Of a stretch of 64,000 nucleotides of DNA, positions 46,208-55,513 are shown piece by piece; position 1 is the first letter of the stretch; each line of letters opens with the position of its first letter. The position numbers and the translations under genes are program-made. Source of the DNA: Bacteriovoracaceae bacterium (GTDB lineage Bacteria; Bdellovibrionota; Bacteriovoracia; Bacteriovoracales; Bacteriovoracaceae); NCBI GenBank assembly GCA_021737405.1, contig JAIPEG010000004.1, positions 62,001 to 126,000 on the forward strand. Reading direction: 5' to 3'. Below the pieces are notes generated by a model. The model worked only from the letters and a program-made list of their open reading frames with translations, was not told the DNA's origin and did no database searches.

Positions 46208-46395
46208 CAACGCGCGCTAAAGGCCTCCAGTGGAGGGCTTTGGTGCTCTGTTGTATGTGACTAAAGAGAAGCTAGACCGAAGGTCGCGGCTTCGCGAGTC
46301 TGAAGAACAAAAAGGGAAAGCCCAGCGACAACCCGAAGGGTTAAGCGTTCGATATTCTATGGATGAGAATCCCCGTCTAGAAAAGAAAAGCTAGG
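46208..46395. repeat. non-coding unit family C, copy 3
   Basis: Identical 36-nt block at 46263-46298. Confidence 0.8.
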
Positions 46396-46429
46396 CAAAA
46401 AAAAGCCCCGTCCGAAGACAGGGCTTTAA
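46396..46429 (-). terminator. terminator of tRNA-Glu
   Basis: AAAAAAAAGCCCCGTCCGAAGACAGGGCTTT just downstream of the tRNA, imperfect stem. Confidence 0.65.
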
Positions 46430-46433
46430 TAAC

Positions 46434-46511
46434 TGGTACTCCCAAGGGGATTCGAACCCCTGTTACCGCCGTGAAAAGGCGGTGTCCTAGACCAGACTAG
46501 ACGATGGGAGC
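46434..46511 (-). tRNA. tRNA-Glu (anticodon TTC), CCA encoded
   Basis: GCTCCCATCGTCTAG...CCGCCTTTTCACGGCGG...GGGGTTCGAATCCCCTTGGGAGTACCA. Confidence 0.95.
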
Positions 46512-46554
46512 ATTTTCTTTTTATAGAAGTGCTTATCGTACCTAGTTTTAAAAG

Positions 46555-46631
46555 TGGTGATCCCGCTGTGACTCGAACACAGGACCCTCTCCTTAAAAGG
46601 GAGATGCTCTAACCAACTGAGCTACGGGACC
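46555..46631 (-). tRNA. tRNA-Lys (anticodon TTT), CCA encoded
   Basis: GGTCCCGTAGCTCAGTTGG...TCTCCCTTTTAAGGAGA...TGTTCGAGTCACAGCGGGATCACCA. Confidence 0.95.
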
Positions 46632-46810
46632 GACATCTTTTAAAACGTGAAAGTTAAATTAATGTTTCAGAGGAAATTTGTCAACGAGTTTAGCCCCTGA
46701 TTTTGATAGATTGGGGCTATTTTTTCATGTCAGCAGTTGATTCTCTTGTGCAGTTCAGCTAGATTGGCTAATCTCGCACAAATGTATGTCTTTGACCTAT
46801 TTGAGGCCCT

Positions 46811-48118
46811 ATGACTCGTTCTGAGGACGTGAAATTCAATAAAAAACGAGTAGCTCTTCACACTTTGGGCTGTAGGCTCAATTTCTCTGAAACGGGCTCT
46901 ATTGCAAAGGGTTTTCAGGATAGAGGCTATGAAATCGTTGAATTTGGCGAACCAGCTGATGTCAGCTTTATTAATACTTGCACAGTCACTGACGGGGCTG
47001 ATTCAACCTGTCGGAACCTGATTCGTAAGGCCCACAAAGTGAGTCCAGAGGGTAAGGTTGTGGTTGCTGGCTGTTACGCTCAGATGGATTCCGAGAGAAT
47101 TTCTAAAATGACGGGAGTCGACCTTGTTTTAGGGACCTCTGAAAAATATAAAGTCTTTGATTATCTAGAAGAAGATCAAGACGAAAAAGTCCATATTGAT
47201 AAAACCATCTCTTTTTACGAAGCTGCCACCAGTGAGGCCGAAGGCCACACGCGTGCCTTTTTAAAAATTCAAGATGGCTGCAATTATGTGTGCTCTTTTT
47301 GTATTATTCCTCAGGCTAGAGGAAGAAGCCGTGCTCTTCCCATTAAGCAGGCAGTGGAAAATGCCAAGAAAGTCATTGAAGATGGATTCAAAGAAATTGT
47401 TCTCACAGGTGTAAATATTGGTGAGTATGAGGCAAATACGGGCGAGAGACTGACGGACCTCGTTTATGAGCTTTTGGATTTAAAGGGGCTTGAGCGTTTG
47501 AGGCTCTCAAGTGTTGAGCCTAATACGCTCAATGATGACCTTCTCAAGGCCTTTGCGAGTTCTCCAAAGTTTATGGAGCACTTTCACATTCCACTTCAAA
47601 GTGGAGATGATGACATCTTAAAACTCATGCGAAGAAAGTACACTATAGGTCAGTACCGCGACTTGATCACAAGGGTGGTCTCAATGTTTCCAGATGCGGG
47701 TATCGGCGCCGACATCATCTGTGGCTTTCCCGGAGAAACAGAAAAGCAATTTAAGAATACATATAATCTTTTAAAAGAATTACCGATCACTCACTTTCAT
47801 GTATTTCCGTACTCAAGTCGAAAAAATACAACGGCCGCTAAAATGGATGATCATATTCAGCATGGGATTAAAAAAGACAGGGTTCGCACGCTTAAGATGT
47901 TTGGAGAAGCAAAGCTTAATCTCTTTGCCGAAGATCAAGTAGGCTCTTCTAGTGAAGTTCTCTTTGAGCGAAAGAATGTTGAAGGTTTTTGGGAAGGTTA
48001 TACCAGAAACTATGTTCGTGTTTGGGTAAAAAGTGATGGCGAACTGAAAAATCAGATTCGCCATGTTTTCTTGAATGACTTTAAAAACGATATGCTAAGA
48101 GGCGAAATTCTTAATTAA
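46811..48118 (+). CDS. mtaB: tRNA (N6-threonylcarbamoyladenosine) methylthiotransferase MtaB
   Basis: TLGCRLNFSE, INTCTVT, radical SAM CNYVCSFCIIPQARGRSR. Confidence 0.92.
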   Translation: MTRSEDVKFNKKRVALHTLGCRLNFSETGSIAKGFQDRGYEIVEFGEPADVSFINTCTVTDGADSTCRNLIRKAHKVSPEGKVVVAGCYAQMDSERISKMTGVDLVLGTSEKYKVFDYLEEDQDEKVHIDKTISFYEAATSEAEGHTRAFLKIQDGCNYVCSFCIIPQARGRSRALPIKQAVENAKKVIEDGFKEIVLTGVNIGEYEANTGERLTDLVYELLDLKGLERLRLSSVEPNTLNDDLLKAFASSPKFMEHFHIPLQSGDDDILKLMRRKYTIGQYRDLITRVVSMFPDAGIGADIICGFPGETEKQFKNTYNLLKELPITHFHVFPYSSRKNTTAAKMDDHIQHGIKKDRVRTLKMFGEAKLNLFAEDQVGSSSEVLFERKNVEGFWEGYTRNYVRVWVKSDGELKNQIRHVFLNDFKNDMLRGEILN

Positions 48119-49386
48119 AAATAATTCTTAACGAATTTAATTTCACTTCTCTCTGGTCCGTAGGCCAAAATCCCAACTTTAATACCAATACCTTTTTCAA
48201 TAATATCAATATAGGACTTTAATTCTGGTGAAAACTCATCAGTAGTAAAATCATCATGAAACGGTTGGATATCTTCGAGAACGGGCTCAACGGCCGTTAA
48301 ATCAATGCCTGGATAAGCGCAATCAATCAGCTGGCCTTTATATTTGTATGCTGTACAAACCTTAAGGTTCTCAAGGCCACAGAGGACATCGACCTTTGTA
48401 AGGGCGATAGAGGTAATATTTGACGCCTTTACCGTGTACTTTAAAAGAGGAATATCTAACCAACCACAACGGCGTTTTCGCCCCGTGGTTGCGCCAAATT
48501 CATGGCCAATTCTTTGGATTCTCTCTCCAAGTTCATCAAAAAGTTCAGTTGGAAAAGGGCCTTCTCCCACTCTTGTGGTGTAAGCCTTTGTGATCCCTAA
48601 AACTTCGTCTACATATTTACCTGGAAGTCCTGCTCCGGTGTAAATTCCCGCAGCTCCAGTGCTTGATGATGTCACATAAGGGTAAGAGCCATAATCAATA
48701 TCAAGAAGAACGCCCTGTGCTCCCTCGTAGAGAACTTTTTTGTCTGCTTGGATAGCGTGATCAAGAAGACTAAAAGTGTCGCAAAGAAATGGCTCAAGCA
48801 TCTTTCCTAGTTCAAAGAGTTTTTCAACTTCTTCTTCTAGTGGTGGATACTCAACTTCATAAAGATGCTTAAAGAGAATCTCTTTTTCAATCATATTGAC
48901 GTGGAGCTTTTCTGCGAGCACATCTTTATTGAGAAGATCTTTTAGTTTTAAGCCTTTTCGAGAAGTCTTATCTTCGTAAGCAGGTCCTATTCCTTTTCCT
49001 GTGGTTCCAATCTTAACTGGTCCCTTGGCCTCTCTTTGGCCATCAAGAAGTTTGTTGTAATAAGTAATCACTGAGCAGTTCTCAGAAATTTTAAGTTTCT
49101 CTGGCGTTACTTCAACACCTGCTTTTCTGACGTGCTCAAGCTCTTCCTTGAAGGCCCGAGGGTCAAAGACAACACCGTGACCAACTACGGAAACACAGTG
49201 GTCATGAAGGATTCCAGAAGGAATAAGGTGAAGGACAATTTTTCGATCTTTTACAATGATGGTGTGACCAGCATTATTCCCACCTTGGTAACGAACAACG
49301 AGGTCGCACTTTTGTCCCAAGAGATCAGTAATCTTACCCTTTCCTTCATCTCCCCATTGGGAGCCAATTATCGCCAGTGATTGCAT
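48115..49386 (-). CDS. purA: adenylosuccinate synthetase
   Basis: GSQWGDEGKGKITDLL, GGNNAGHTI, GTTGKGIGPAYEDK. Confidence 0.97.
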   Translation of the reverse strand: MQSLAIIGSQWGDEGKGKITDLLGQKCDLVVRYQGGNNAGHTIIVKDRKIVLHLIPSGILHDHCVSVVGHGVVFDPRAFKEELEHVRKAGVEVTPEKLKISENCSVITYYNKLLDGQREAKGPVKIGTTGKGIGPAYEDKTSRKGLKLKDLLNKDVLAEKLHVNMIEKEILFKHLYEVEYPPLEEEVEKLFELGKMLEPFLCDTFSLLDHAIQADKKVLYEGAQGVLLDIDYGSYPYVTSSSTGAAGIYTGAGLPGKYVDEVLGITKAYTTRVGEGPFPTELFDELGERIQRIGHEFGATTGRKRRCGWLDIPLLKYTVKASNITSIALTKVDVLCGLENLKVCTAYKYKGQLIDCAYPGIDLTAVEPVLEDIQPFHDDFTTDEFSPELKSYIDIIEKGIGIKVGILAYGPERSEIKFVKNYF

Positions 49387-50333
49387 TAGGCCTTTACCTC
49401 ATTTAGAAGGTTATCGTTTAGAAAAAATTCTTTTAGTTGATTGACGGCCATTTCACCGACTCTTAACTGCGCCTCTTCTGTACTCGCTCCTAGGTGAGGA
49501 GTGAGGACGATATTTTCAAGCTTTCTGAGTTCTGAGTTTTCTTCTAGGGGTTCAGTGGCGAAAACATCAAATCCAGCGGCCCTAATCTTTCCACTCTTTA
49601 GAACATCTAAAAGAGCGGCTTCATCAACAATGCCCCCTCTTGAAGCGTTAATAAGAATAGAGTGAGAAGGCATGGACTCTAAAAGCTCTTTGTTAACCAT
49701 TCCCTTTGTTTTATCCATTAAAGGCGTGTGAAGAGTGATGATATCGCAAGTTGAAAATATTTCTTTTAAGTCTTTTGCTTTTTTAGCATAAGAAAATTCG
49801 CTCTTTTCGATAAAGGGATCAAAGAAAAGAACCTGTGGTTCAAAACCTTGAAGTCTCTTGCAAACGATTTGACCAATTCGACCAAAGCCGACGATCCCAA
49901 CTTTCTTATTACTTAATTCAATACCAGTGTATTTATTCTTATCCCATCCACCACTTTTCATGGTTTTATCAGCAGCGGCAGTATTTCTAAGAACAGTCAT
50001 CATTAAGGCAATAGCATGCTCGGCAGCGGAGTTATTATTAGCTCCTGGAGTATTCGCGACCTTTACTCCTTTTGAAGCACAAGCGACTTTATCAATATTG
50101 TCGGTACCCTCACCGGCCCGGATCACAAGCTTAAGGTTTGGCGCCATTTCAAGAAGTTCAGGCGTGACAGTTGTTGCTGAACGAATAACTAAAGCATGGG
50201 CCTTAGGAAGAAGTTCCTTGATGGAGTCTTGGGAGTTCTTTGGTTCTGGATGTATTTCAAGATCAGTTATGGCCTGAAGACTTTGAAAGACTTCTTTGTC
50301 CATTCCGTCGCACACTAAAATAAAAGGCTTCAT
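49386..50333 (-). CDS. D-3-phosphoglycerate dehydrogenase-like 2-hydroxyacid dehydrogenase
   Basis: VGIVGFGRIGQIVCKRL, NASRGGIVDEAALLDVL, LTPHLGASTEEAQ. Confidence 0.92.
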   Translation of the reverse strand: MKPFILVCDGMDKEVFQSLQAITDLEIHPEPKNSQDSIKELLPKAHALVIRSATTVTPELLEMAPNLKLVIRAGEGTDNIDKVACASKGVKVANTPGANNNSAAEHAIALMMTVLRNTAAADKTMKSGGWDKNKYTGIELSNKKVGIVGFGRIGQIVCKRLQGFEPQVLFFDPFIEKSEFSYAKKAKDLKEIFSTCDIITLHTPLMDKTKGMVNKELLESMPSHSILINASRGGIVDEAALLDVLKSGKIRAAGFDVFATEPLEENSELRKLENIVLTPHLGASTEEAQLRVGEMAVNQLKEFFLNDNLLNEVKA

Positions 50334-50426
50334 GAAAACTCCTCTTTTGGGCAATTTGTCCTATAATATTGGGGGTATCGAGGCCATTATACGGTTCATA
50401 AGGCTTAGTGGAAAGACGAAAGCCCA

Positions 50427-51080
50427 ATGGACAAAGCAAGAAAAGAGGATTTTATGAGTTCAGAACTGCGTCAACATATTGAAGAAACAACAGAAGTTTT
50501 TATTCAGCAAGTCAAAGAATGGGGAGAGATTATTACCGATTTTGAAACTTCAAATAAATACGAGCTTCAAGACGCAAATGGACAGAAAATTGGCTTTTTA
50601 GCTGAAGTTGGTTCTGGAATCTTCCATTTTATAAAAAAACAAATCCTACGCTCACACCGCTCCATGAAAATAAAGATTTGGGATACAACAGGAAATTTAT
50701 ATTTAACTTTAGAGAGACCTTTCTTTTGGTTCTTTTCAGACCTTTTCGTCATTGATGAAACGGGAAATCGACTTGGGCAAATTCGTCGACGATTCGCCAT
50801 TCTTCATAAGAAATATGATCTCGTTGATAATCGAGGCCATGTCTTTGGTAGAGTGAACGCTCCTATTTGGAACTTATGGACATTTCCCATATTGGATAAA
50901 GTTGATAAGCAGGTTGGAGTGGTATCAAAGAAATGGGGTGGTATTTTAAAAGAAGTTTTTACGGATGCTGATAAGTTTGGTGTTAGTCTCCCTGATTGGG
51001 ACTATGAAAAAAAGGCCATCTCCCTTGCCTGTGCTGTATCAATTGATCTTGATTTTTTTGAAGATAACCAAAGAAATTAG
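50427..51080 (+). CDS. phospholipid scramblase/LURP-one-like protein
   Basis: MKIKIWDTTGNLYLTLERPFFWFFSDLFVIDETGNRLGQIRRRFAILHKKYDLVD. Confidence 0.75.
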   Translation: MDKARKEDFMSSELRQHIEETTEVFIQQVKEWGEIITDFETSNKYELQDANGQKIGFLAEVGSGIFHFIKKQILRSHRSMKIKIWDTTGNLYLTLERPFFWFFSDLFVIDETGNRLGQIRRRFAILHKKYDLVDNRGHVFGRVNAPIWNLWTFPILDKVDKQVGVVSKKWGGILKEVFTDADKFGVSLPDWDYEKKAISLACAVSIDLDFFEDNQRN

Positions 51081-51112
51081 GAAAGGACCTCCTGTCCTTT
51101 CCTCTATGCAAA

Positions 51113-51547
51113 TTAACTCGCGACTGACCTTAATTCTAGATTCAACTGGAGCTGGTTTAGGGTTACTTGAAATTCTGCCAATGTAGGTAAATTACCAAAG
51201 TGAGTGTTCTCATTGGTATTTTGGGCAATGAAGTCAAAGACTTCAATTGAGCGAGATTGCTCATCTTCTTTACAGAAAGCTCTCCATCCAGATTTCCCAG
51301 TACGCTTGTACTCAGAAAAAAGATTTTGAACTAACTCCTTTCTTGTCATCACACCAATGCCTACGACTTCACCAATGTGACTTAGGTTGAGGTACCATAC
51401 TTTGTAGTCAGAGTTTTTGTCGGGATGTTTAAAAGTCTCGACAGCAATGGCCATTTTCATAAATGCCTCCCTCGTAAAAAAAATCATCCAAGGAGCTGAG
51501 CGATATGCGTGTGTGTGTAGAGCTATACTTGACTTCCTGTCCGGCAT
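51113..51547 (-). CDS. hypothetical protein
   Basis: ORF; true start probably at the internal MKMAIAVETF. Confidence 0.5.
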   Translation of the reverse strand: MPDRKSSIALHTHAYRSAPWMIFFTREAFMKMAIAVETFKHPDKNSDYKVWYLNLSHIGEVVGIGVMTRKELVQNLFSEYKRTGKSGWRAFCKEDEQSRSIEVFDFIAQNTNENTHFGNLPTLAEFQVTLNQLQLNLELRSVAS

Positions 51548-51745
51548 AAAACTCCGTTGCCAGCTCCCCCTTACTTATTAGACTAGCCTGCAAATAACCG
51601 ATGAACACGGGCTTTTGTCCAATCTTTACTTACGGGCTAGAAGGATTTTGTCAGAAAAAGCCGAGCAAAATGAGACTGAATTCTATAAATAATCTATTTT
51701 TGGTGACTTAAAGGGATCAAATTAATTTCCGAGCAATTGGCCCGG

Positions 51746-52282
51746 TTACAATTTGCCTCCAAATTGGACGTCATGAAGAAGGTCCTTAAGGTGCTCCTGG
51801 AGCTTATCGAGAAGGTTTGGAGTGATATCCATGCTTCGATATTTTATACCTGTAAGATCAAAAATCTTTTTGGCCACAATCGTGTGTTCCTTGTCTTGGT
51901 GCTTATCTGAAAGATAAACAACCTCTTTGACCTTTTTGGAAGCGATTAGCTTAGCACATTCATTACAGGGAAATAGAGTAACATAGCAGCGAGTGCCTTC
52001 TAACTCCCTTGGTGAGTGAAGGATGGCATTCGCTTCAGCGTGAACCACATAACCATACTTTGTGTTCACAAGACCTTGTTCTAAATCCTTTGTCCAAGGA
52101 ATCTGACTTTCATCAATCCCAGCGATAAAGCCATTATAGCCCATGGAAATTTGATGATTGTTTTCATCTACTAAGACAGATCCGACTTTTGTAGAGGGAT
52201 CTTTTGAGCGAAAACTTGCCATCATCGCCTGTAACATAAAATATTCATCCCAAGAAAGGGGCGCTTGTAGGGCCTTGTTCAT
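51746..52282 (-). CDS. dCMP deaminase/ComEB-like cytidine deaminase family
   Basis: VHAEANAI and LFPCNECAKLI zinc motifs. Confidence 0.9.
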   Translation of the reverse strand: MNKALQAPLSWDEYFMLQAMMASFRSKDPSTKVGSVLVDENNHQISMGYNGFIAGIDESQIPWTKDLEQGLVNTKYGYVVHAEANAILHSPRELEGTRCYVTLFPCNECAKLIASKKVKEVVYLSDKHQDKEHTIVAKKIFDLTGIKYRSMDITPNLLDKLQEHLKDLLHDVQFGGKL

Positions 52283-52776
52283 AGCGTCTCCTCTTTCAAG
52301 TCCTTCGTTTTTTCATAAAGAAGTTCACAAATTTTCAGAATATCTTGATGGTATTTATCTTCTACGGCATAGCGAACTTGATCTTCTGTATGCCTTTGAG
52401 ACAATTTAAGTTCTTTTCTCTCTTGAAGGGTTTTAAGATTCTTAATTTCATCAAACATATTAAAAAGTGGTCGATAGTTCGAGTCACGATGATTTATGGC
52501 CTTATAATGAGGAAGAAGGTGAGCTATTCTTAAACAGGCTTCAGATGTCTCACATTGCTCCTGAATCGTGGCCATTGAGATTATTCGAATACTCTCTCTT
52601 AAGGTTTCTTGGCGCTCTCTCTCGCGATTTTGTTTATTCTTAATTTCGCTCTCTTGAAAATTCCGAAGGCGAATAAGAGTTTTTAGCTGAAGATAAACGG
52701 CATAACTTAGGAGTGGGATTATGAGAACAAAAGCTGCAAAAAAGTAGGATTGGTAATTTAAGATTTGTTCCCACAT
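52279..52776 (-). CDS. hypothetical membrane-anchored protein (DUF2489-like)
   Basis: N-terminal TM, 4-nt overlap with the deaminase gene. Confidence 0.6.
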   Translation of the reverse strand: MWEQILNYQSYFFAAFVLIIPLLSYAVYLQLKTLIRLRNFQESEIKNKQNRERERQETLRESIRIISMATIQEQCETSEACLRIAHLLPHYKAINHRDSNYRPLFNMFDEIKNLKTLQERKELKLSQRHTEDQVRYAVEDKYHQDILKICELLYEKTKDLKEETL

Positions 52777-52788
52777 CGATGATAGCCG

Positions 52789-54315
52789 TTATTGAGGTGT
52801 TGGTTTCGATTGATTTTTATTTGGTGTATTTCTACGTCTATTATTTGGTTTTTTACCTTTGAAATTTCGATTTGTTTTCGCCTTTTTCTTATGCCGATTT
52901 GGAGCACTGCTACTCATGGTATTCCCATTAGTATCTTGATCAGAGGTCGAAGACTTTTTATTGGATTTTAACACCTTGATAGAATGATCTTTACGAGTGC
53001 GGGTTTTCCAATCTTGAAATTCTCTTAAGAAATAATGCTTAAGAAGCTCTGTTTCTTTGATGGGCTTTACACTTGCTGGTGCCTTGTCCAAGGTAAATAC
53101 TGCTTGGCCCGAAAGGAAAGCATGTCCCGTTAACTTTCCACCAGTAAAAAAATGGCAGGAGAGTTCATCATCATCTCTTCCTGGACCCATAACAACGAAG
53201 TAGTCATGAGGATATTGAGCGAAAGGCTTAACTTTGGCTCGAATCTGCTTTTCTCTCTCTTTCTTAAGACGACTAATCAACCTTTTGTCTTGCTGATCAA
53301 TATAAGCAAATTCTTGTTTTTCAACATCGCTTAATTGAAGATTTATCCAATGAATTGAATCGTCTTTGTTATTTGAAATAAAGAGCAGATCGCCTTTTCC
53401 CTTATTTAAAGGAAATGCCCTTAAAGAAAATGGGTTTTCATTAAGAAAAACACCCCAAGAATCTTTTCTCTCTTCAACATTATAGTGAGGTTGTAGCTTA
53501 TCTATTCTTTCTTCTTTTGTCCTCATGGCCATTAATGAATCTTTCAAAGAGAGGATTTGAACCTCTTCAATGTCAGTTTCATATCTTTCTGCAAACCGTA
53601 GAAGATAGCGAGGTACATCTACTGATAGGTTTTCAAAGCGCTCGATGAAAACAGTGACCCCTTCTTTATTGAAATGAACAAGACCGGGTGTCGGTGTAAG
53701 TTTCGATAAGAAGTTAAGATCAAGTTCAGGATGTATTTTGTGTATTTTAGTAAGAGAGGGACCTTCTTCACGAGAAGAGTCTAGACTCTTAATATAAGTT
53801 TTTTGAAAGAGCTCAGCGCAGGCAACCGCATCGTCCATGGCGCGATGATTGAAATTCAGTTCAATATCAAGTAGTTCGCAGAGACTTTTTAGATCATAGG
53901 CTGCGAGCTCGGAATAATGCTCTTTTGCAAGACTATGAGTACATTTTGTTTTTCTTAAATACTCTGTACCGAGCTTTTCATATTCTTCTTTTAAAAGATT
54001 AATATCAAATTCGACATTATGAGCAACAACCACACAGTCACGAGTCAAAAGTTCTAAGTCTTCTGCAACTTCAAAAAACTTAGGTGCAGTTTTAAGTTCT
54101 TCCAAGGTTATGCCTGTTAATTCCAAAATATCATTAGGAACTTCAACCTCTGGATTTACGAGGGTTGAATAAGAGTCGATTAATGAAACGGCATTACCAT
54201 TATCTTCTAAGATAATTGCAGCTATTTCTATAATTCTATTTCTAGGCTTAGAGGAAGACGCTTCTAGGTCAATAACGGCAAAACGTCGCTTCCCAGGTGC
54301 TTGATTTTCAGGCAT
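52789..54315 (-). CDS. DnaQ-like 3'-5' exonuclease domain protein with basic low-complexity C-terminus
   Basis: FAVIDLEASSSKPRNRIIEIAA, VAHNVEFDINLL, HRAMDDAVACAELF. Confidence 0.85.
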   Translation of the reverse strand: MPENQAPGKRRFAVIDLEASSSKPRNRIIEIAAIILEDNGNAVSLIDSYSTLVNPEVEVPNDILELTGITLEELKTAPKFFEVAEDLELLTRDCVVVAHNVEFDINLLKEEYEKLGTEYLRKTKCTHSLAKEHYSELAAYDLKSLCELLDIELNFNHRAMDDAVACAELFQKTYIKSLDSSREEGPSLTKIHKIHPELDLNFLSKLTPTPGLVHFNKEGVTVFIERFENLSVDVPRYLLRFAERYETDIEEVQILSLKDSLMAMRTKEERIDKLQPHYNVEERKDSWGVFLNENPFSLRAFPLNKGKGDLLFISNNKDDSIHWINLQLSDVEKQEFAYIDQQDKRLISRLKKEREKQIRAKVKPFAQYPHDYFVVMGPGRDDDELSCHFFTGGKLTGHAFLSGQAVFTLDKAPASVKPIKETELLKHYFLREFQDWKTRTRKDHSIKVLKSNKKSSTSDQDTNGNTMSSSAPNRHKKKAKTNRNFKGKKPNNRRRNTPNKNQSKPTPQ

Positions 54316-54417
54316 GAGCCACTATAGTTCGTTTGAGATTATGTGCCAACTCTTTGCAGACAAAATTTATAAAGGGTGGGAAAAAAACCTTAGATAACCC
54401 TATATAATATTAAAGAC

Positions 54418-55410
54418 TTACGGACTAACATCTTTGTACAAAAATAAAATTCGCTCGTAATCATTCTTCGTCGGTTCACTGGCAACAGAGTAGGGTTCGC
54501 CATCAATTGTAACGATAGAATAATCACTACTTTGGCTAAACGCCGTTGGCCGATAAAGCATAATCGTTTCGAATGAAAAAGGTGCCATGTTTAGGAAGTT
54601 TTCGGGAAAACTCTCTTCTGGAAATTTTTCAAATTGGGAGTAATGCTTTTCTTCTATATTCTCCCACAATATTCTTATGTAATCATCGCGATCAAACCGG
54701 TTTTGCTCGTGAAAGAATCCTAGAACGTGAAAAACTTCATGAAATATTTCCCCTTGACCACAACCTTCATTCAGCGCGACCTCATTTATGTCCCCAGTAT
54801 ACCCAACTTGGGCATAACAATGTTGAGAACCTTTTTTAAAGAAGACATAGGCTTTATCTTCATAGGGGTTGTAAGGGGTAAGTTTGAGTTGAACCTCTGA
54901 TTCAAGTTTTGTGGCGATATTTATAATAGCTTTTTTTTGGGCCTCTGTTATGTCCTCTCCTATTCGATAGGGAATTCTACGACTTGGCCAAAGTTTTGGT
55001 TTAGAAACTTTGAGGATCTTTTCTCCTGATTCGTAATCTTGAATATAGCGACTCTCTCCAACAATAATATCTCCATAGGCGACGACATAATCTTCATCTA
55101 CAGTCAGGTTGTCCGGATAAATATTTCCTTGCGAATCAGCTAGTGCCAAATGTCTCGGATCTGTTATTGGGAGCTGATGAGGCAAGGTCGATTGAGAGTC
55201 TTTTGCTCGAGATTTTTTAAGAATTTTCTTTTCAGTGACAAAGCTCTTCTTCGTCGGTTTCTTTATGACCTCTAATGAATCGGAATCAATTTTTGTGTTT
55301 GAAGGCGTTTTGGAAATTATCTCAGACTTTTGGTTTAATCGATTGTTGTAGATTAAGTAAGAAGAGATAAGGCCTAGAGCACTTATAAGAAAGAGAGTTC
55401 TCGGTTTCAT
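54418..55410 (-). CDS. astacin-like M12A metalloprotease
   Basis: FHEVFHVLGFFHEQNRFDRDDYIRI (HExxHxxGxxHE). Confidence 0.9.
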   Translation of the reverse strand: MKPRTLFLISALGLISSYLIYNNRLNQKSEIISKTPSNTKIDSDSLEVIKKPTKKSFVTEKKILKKSRAKDSQSTLPHQLPITDPRHLALADSQGNIYPDNLTVDEDYVVAYGDIIVGESRYIQDYESGEKILKVSKPKLWPSRRIPYRIGEDITEAQKKAIINIATKLESEVQLKLTPYNPYEDKAYVFFKKGSQHCYAQVGYTGDINEVALNEGCGQGEIFHEVFHVLGFFHEQNRFDRDDYIRILWENIEEKHYSQFEKFPEESFPENFLNMAPFSFETIMLYRPTAFSQSSDYSIVTIDGEPYSVASEPTKNDYERILFLYKDVSP

Positions 55411-55448
55411 AGGGTTATATTAGCTGAAGTGGAAACGCCAGAAAAGTA

Positions 55449-55481
55449 GCAAAAAAAAAGGCCCAACATTCGCTGGGCCAA
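55449..55481 (-). terminator. terminator downstream of hppA
   Basis: GGCCCAGCGAATGTTGGGCCTTTTTTTTT on the minus strand. Confidence 0.85.
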
Positions 55482-55513
55482 ACCTTTAGTTGTATAAGAA
55501 ATCTTCTTTATTA

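Larger units (their letters stand above)
35565..46449. mobile_element. tRNA-Glu-anchored array of at least nine cassette-like units bounded by tRNA 3'-end repeats
   Basis: Ten same-orientation copies of TGGTACTCCCAAGGGG (two to three degenerate), last one inside the intact tRNA-Glu gene; most preceded by a hairpin terminator. Confidence 0.8.

Noticed and set aside
35581-46395. Family C units as integron attC sites (GTTAAGY-like motifs near hairpins)
   Set aside because: No consistent RYYYAAC/GTTRRRY pairing across the three copies and no integron integrase; the boundary is the tRNA core.
35565-46449. Possible CRISPR array from regularly recurring short repeats
   Set aside because: Repeats are spaced irregularly (240 to ~2800 bp), spacers contain genes, there are no cas genes, and the repeat equals a tRNA 3' end.
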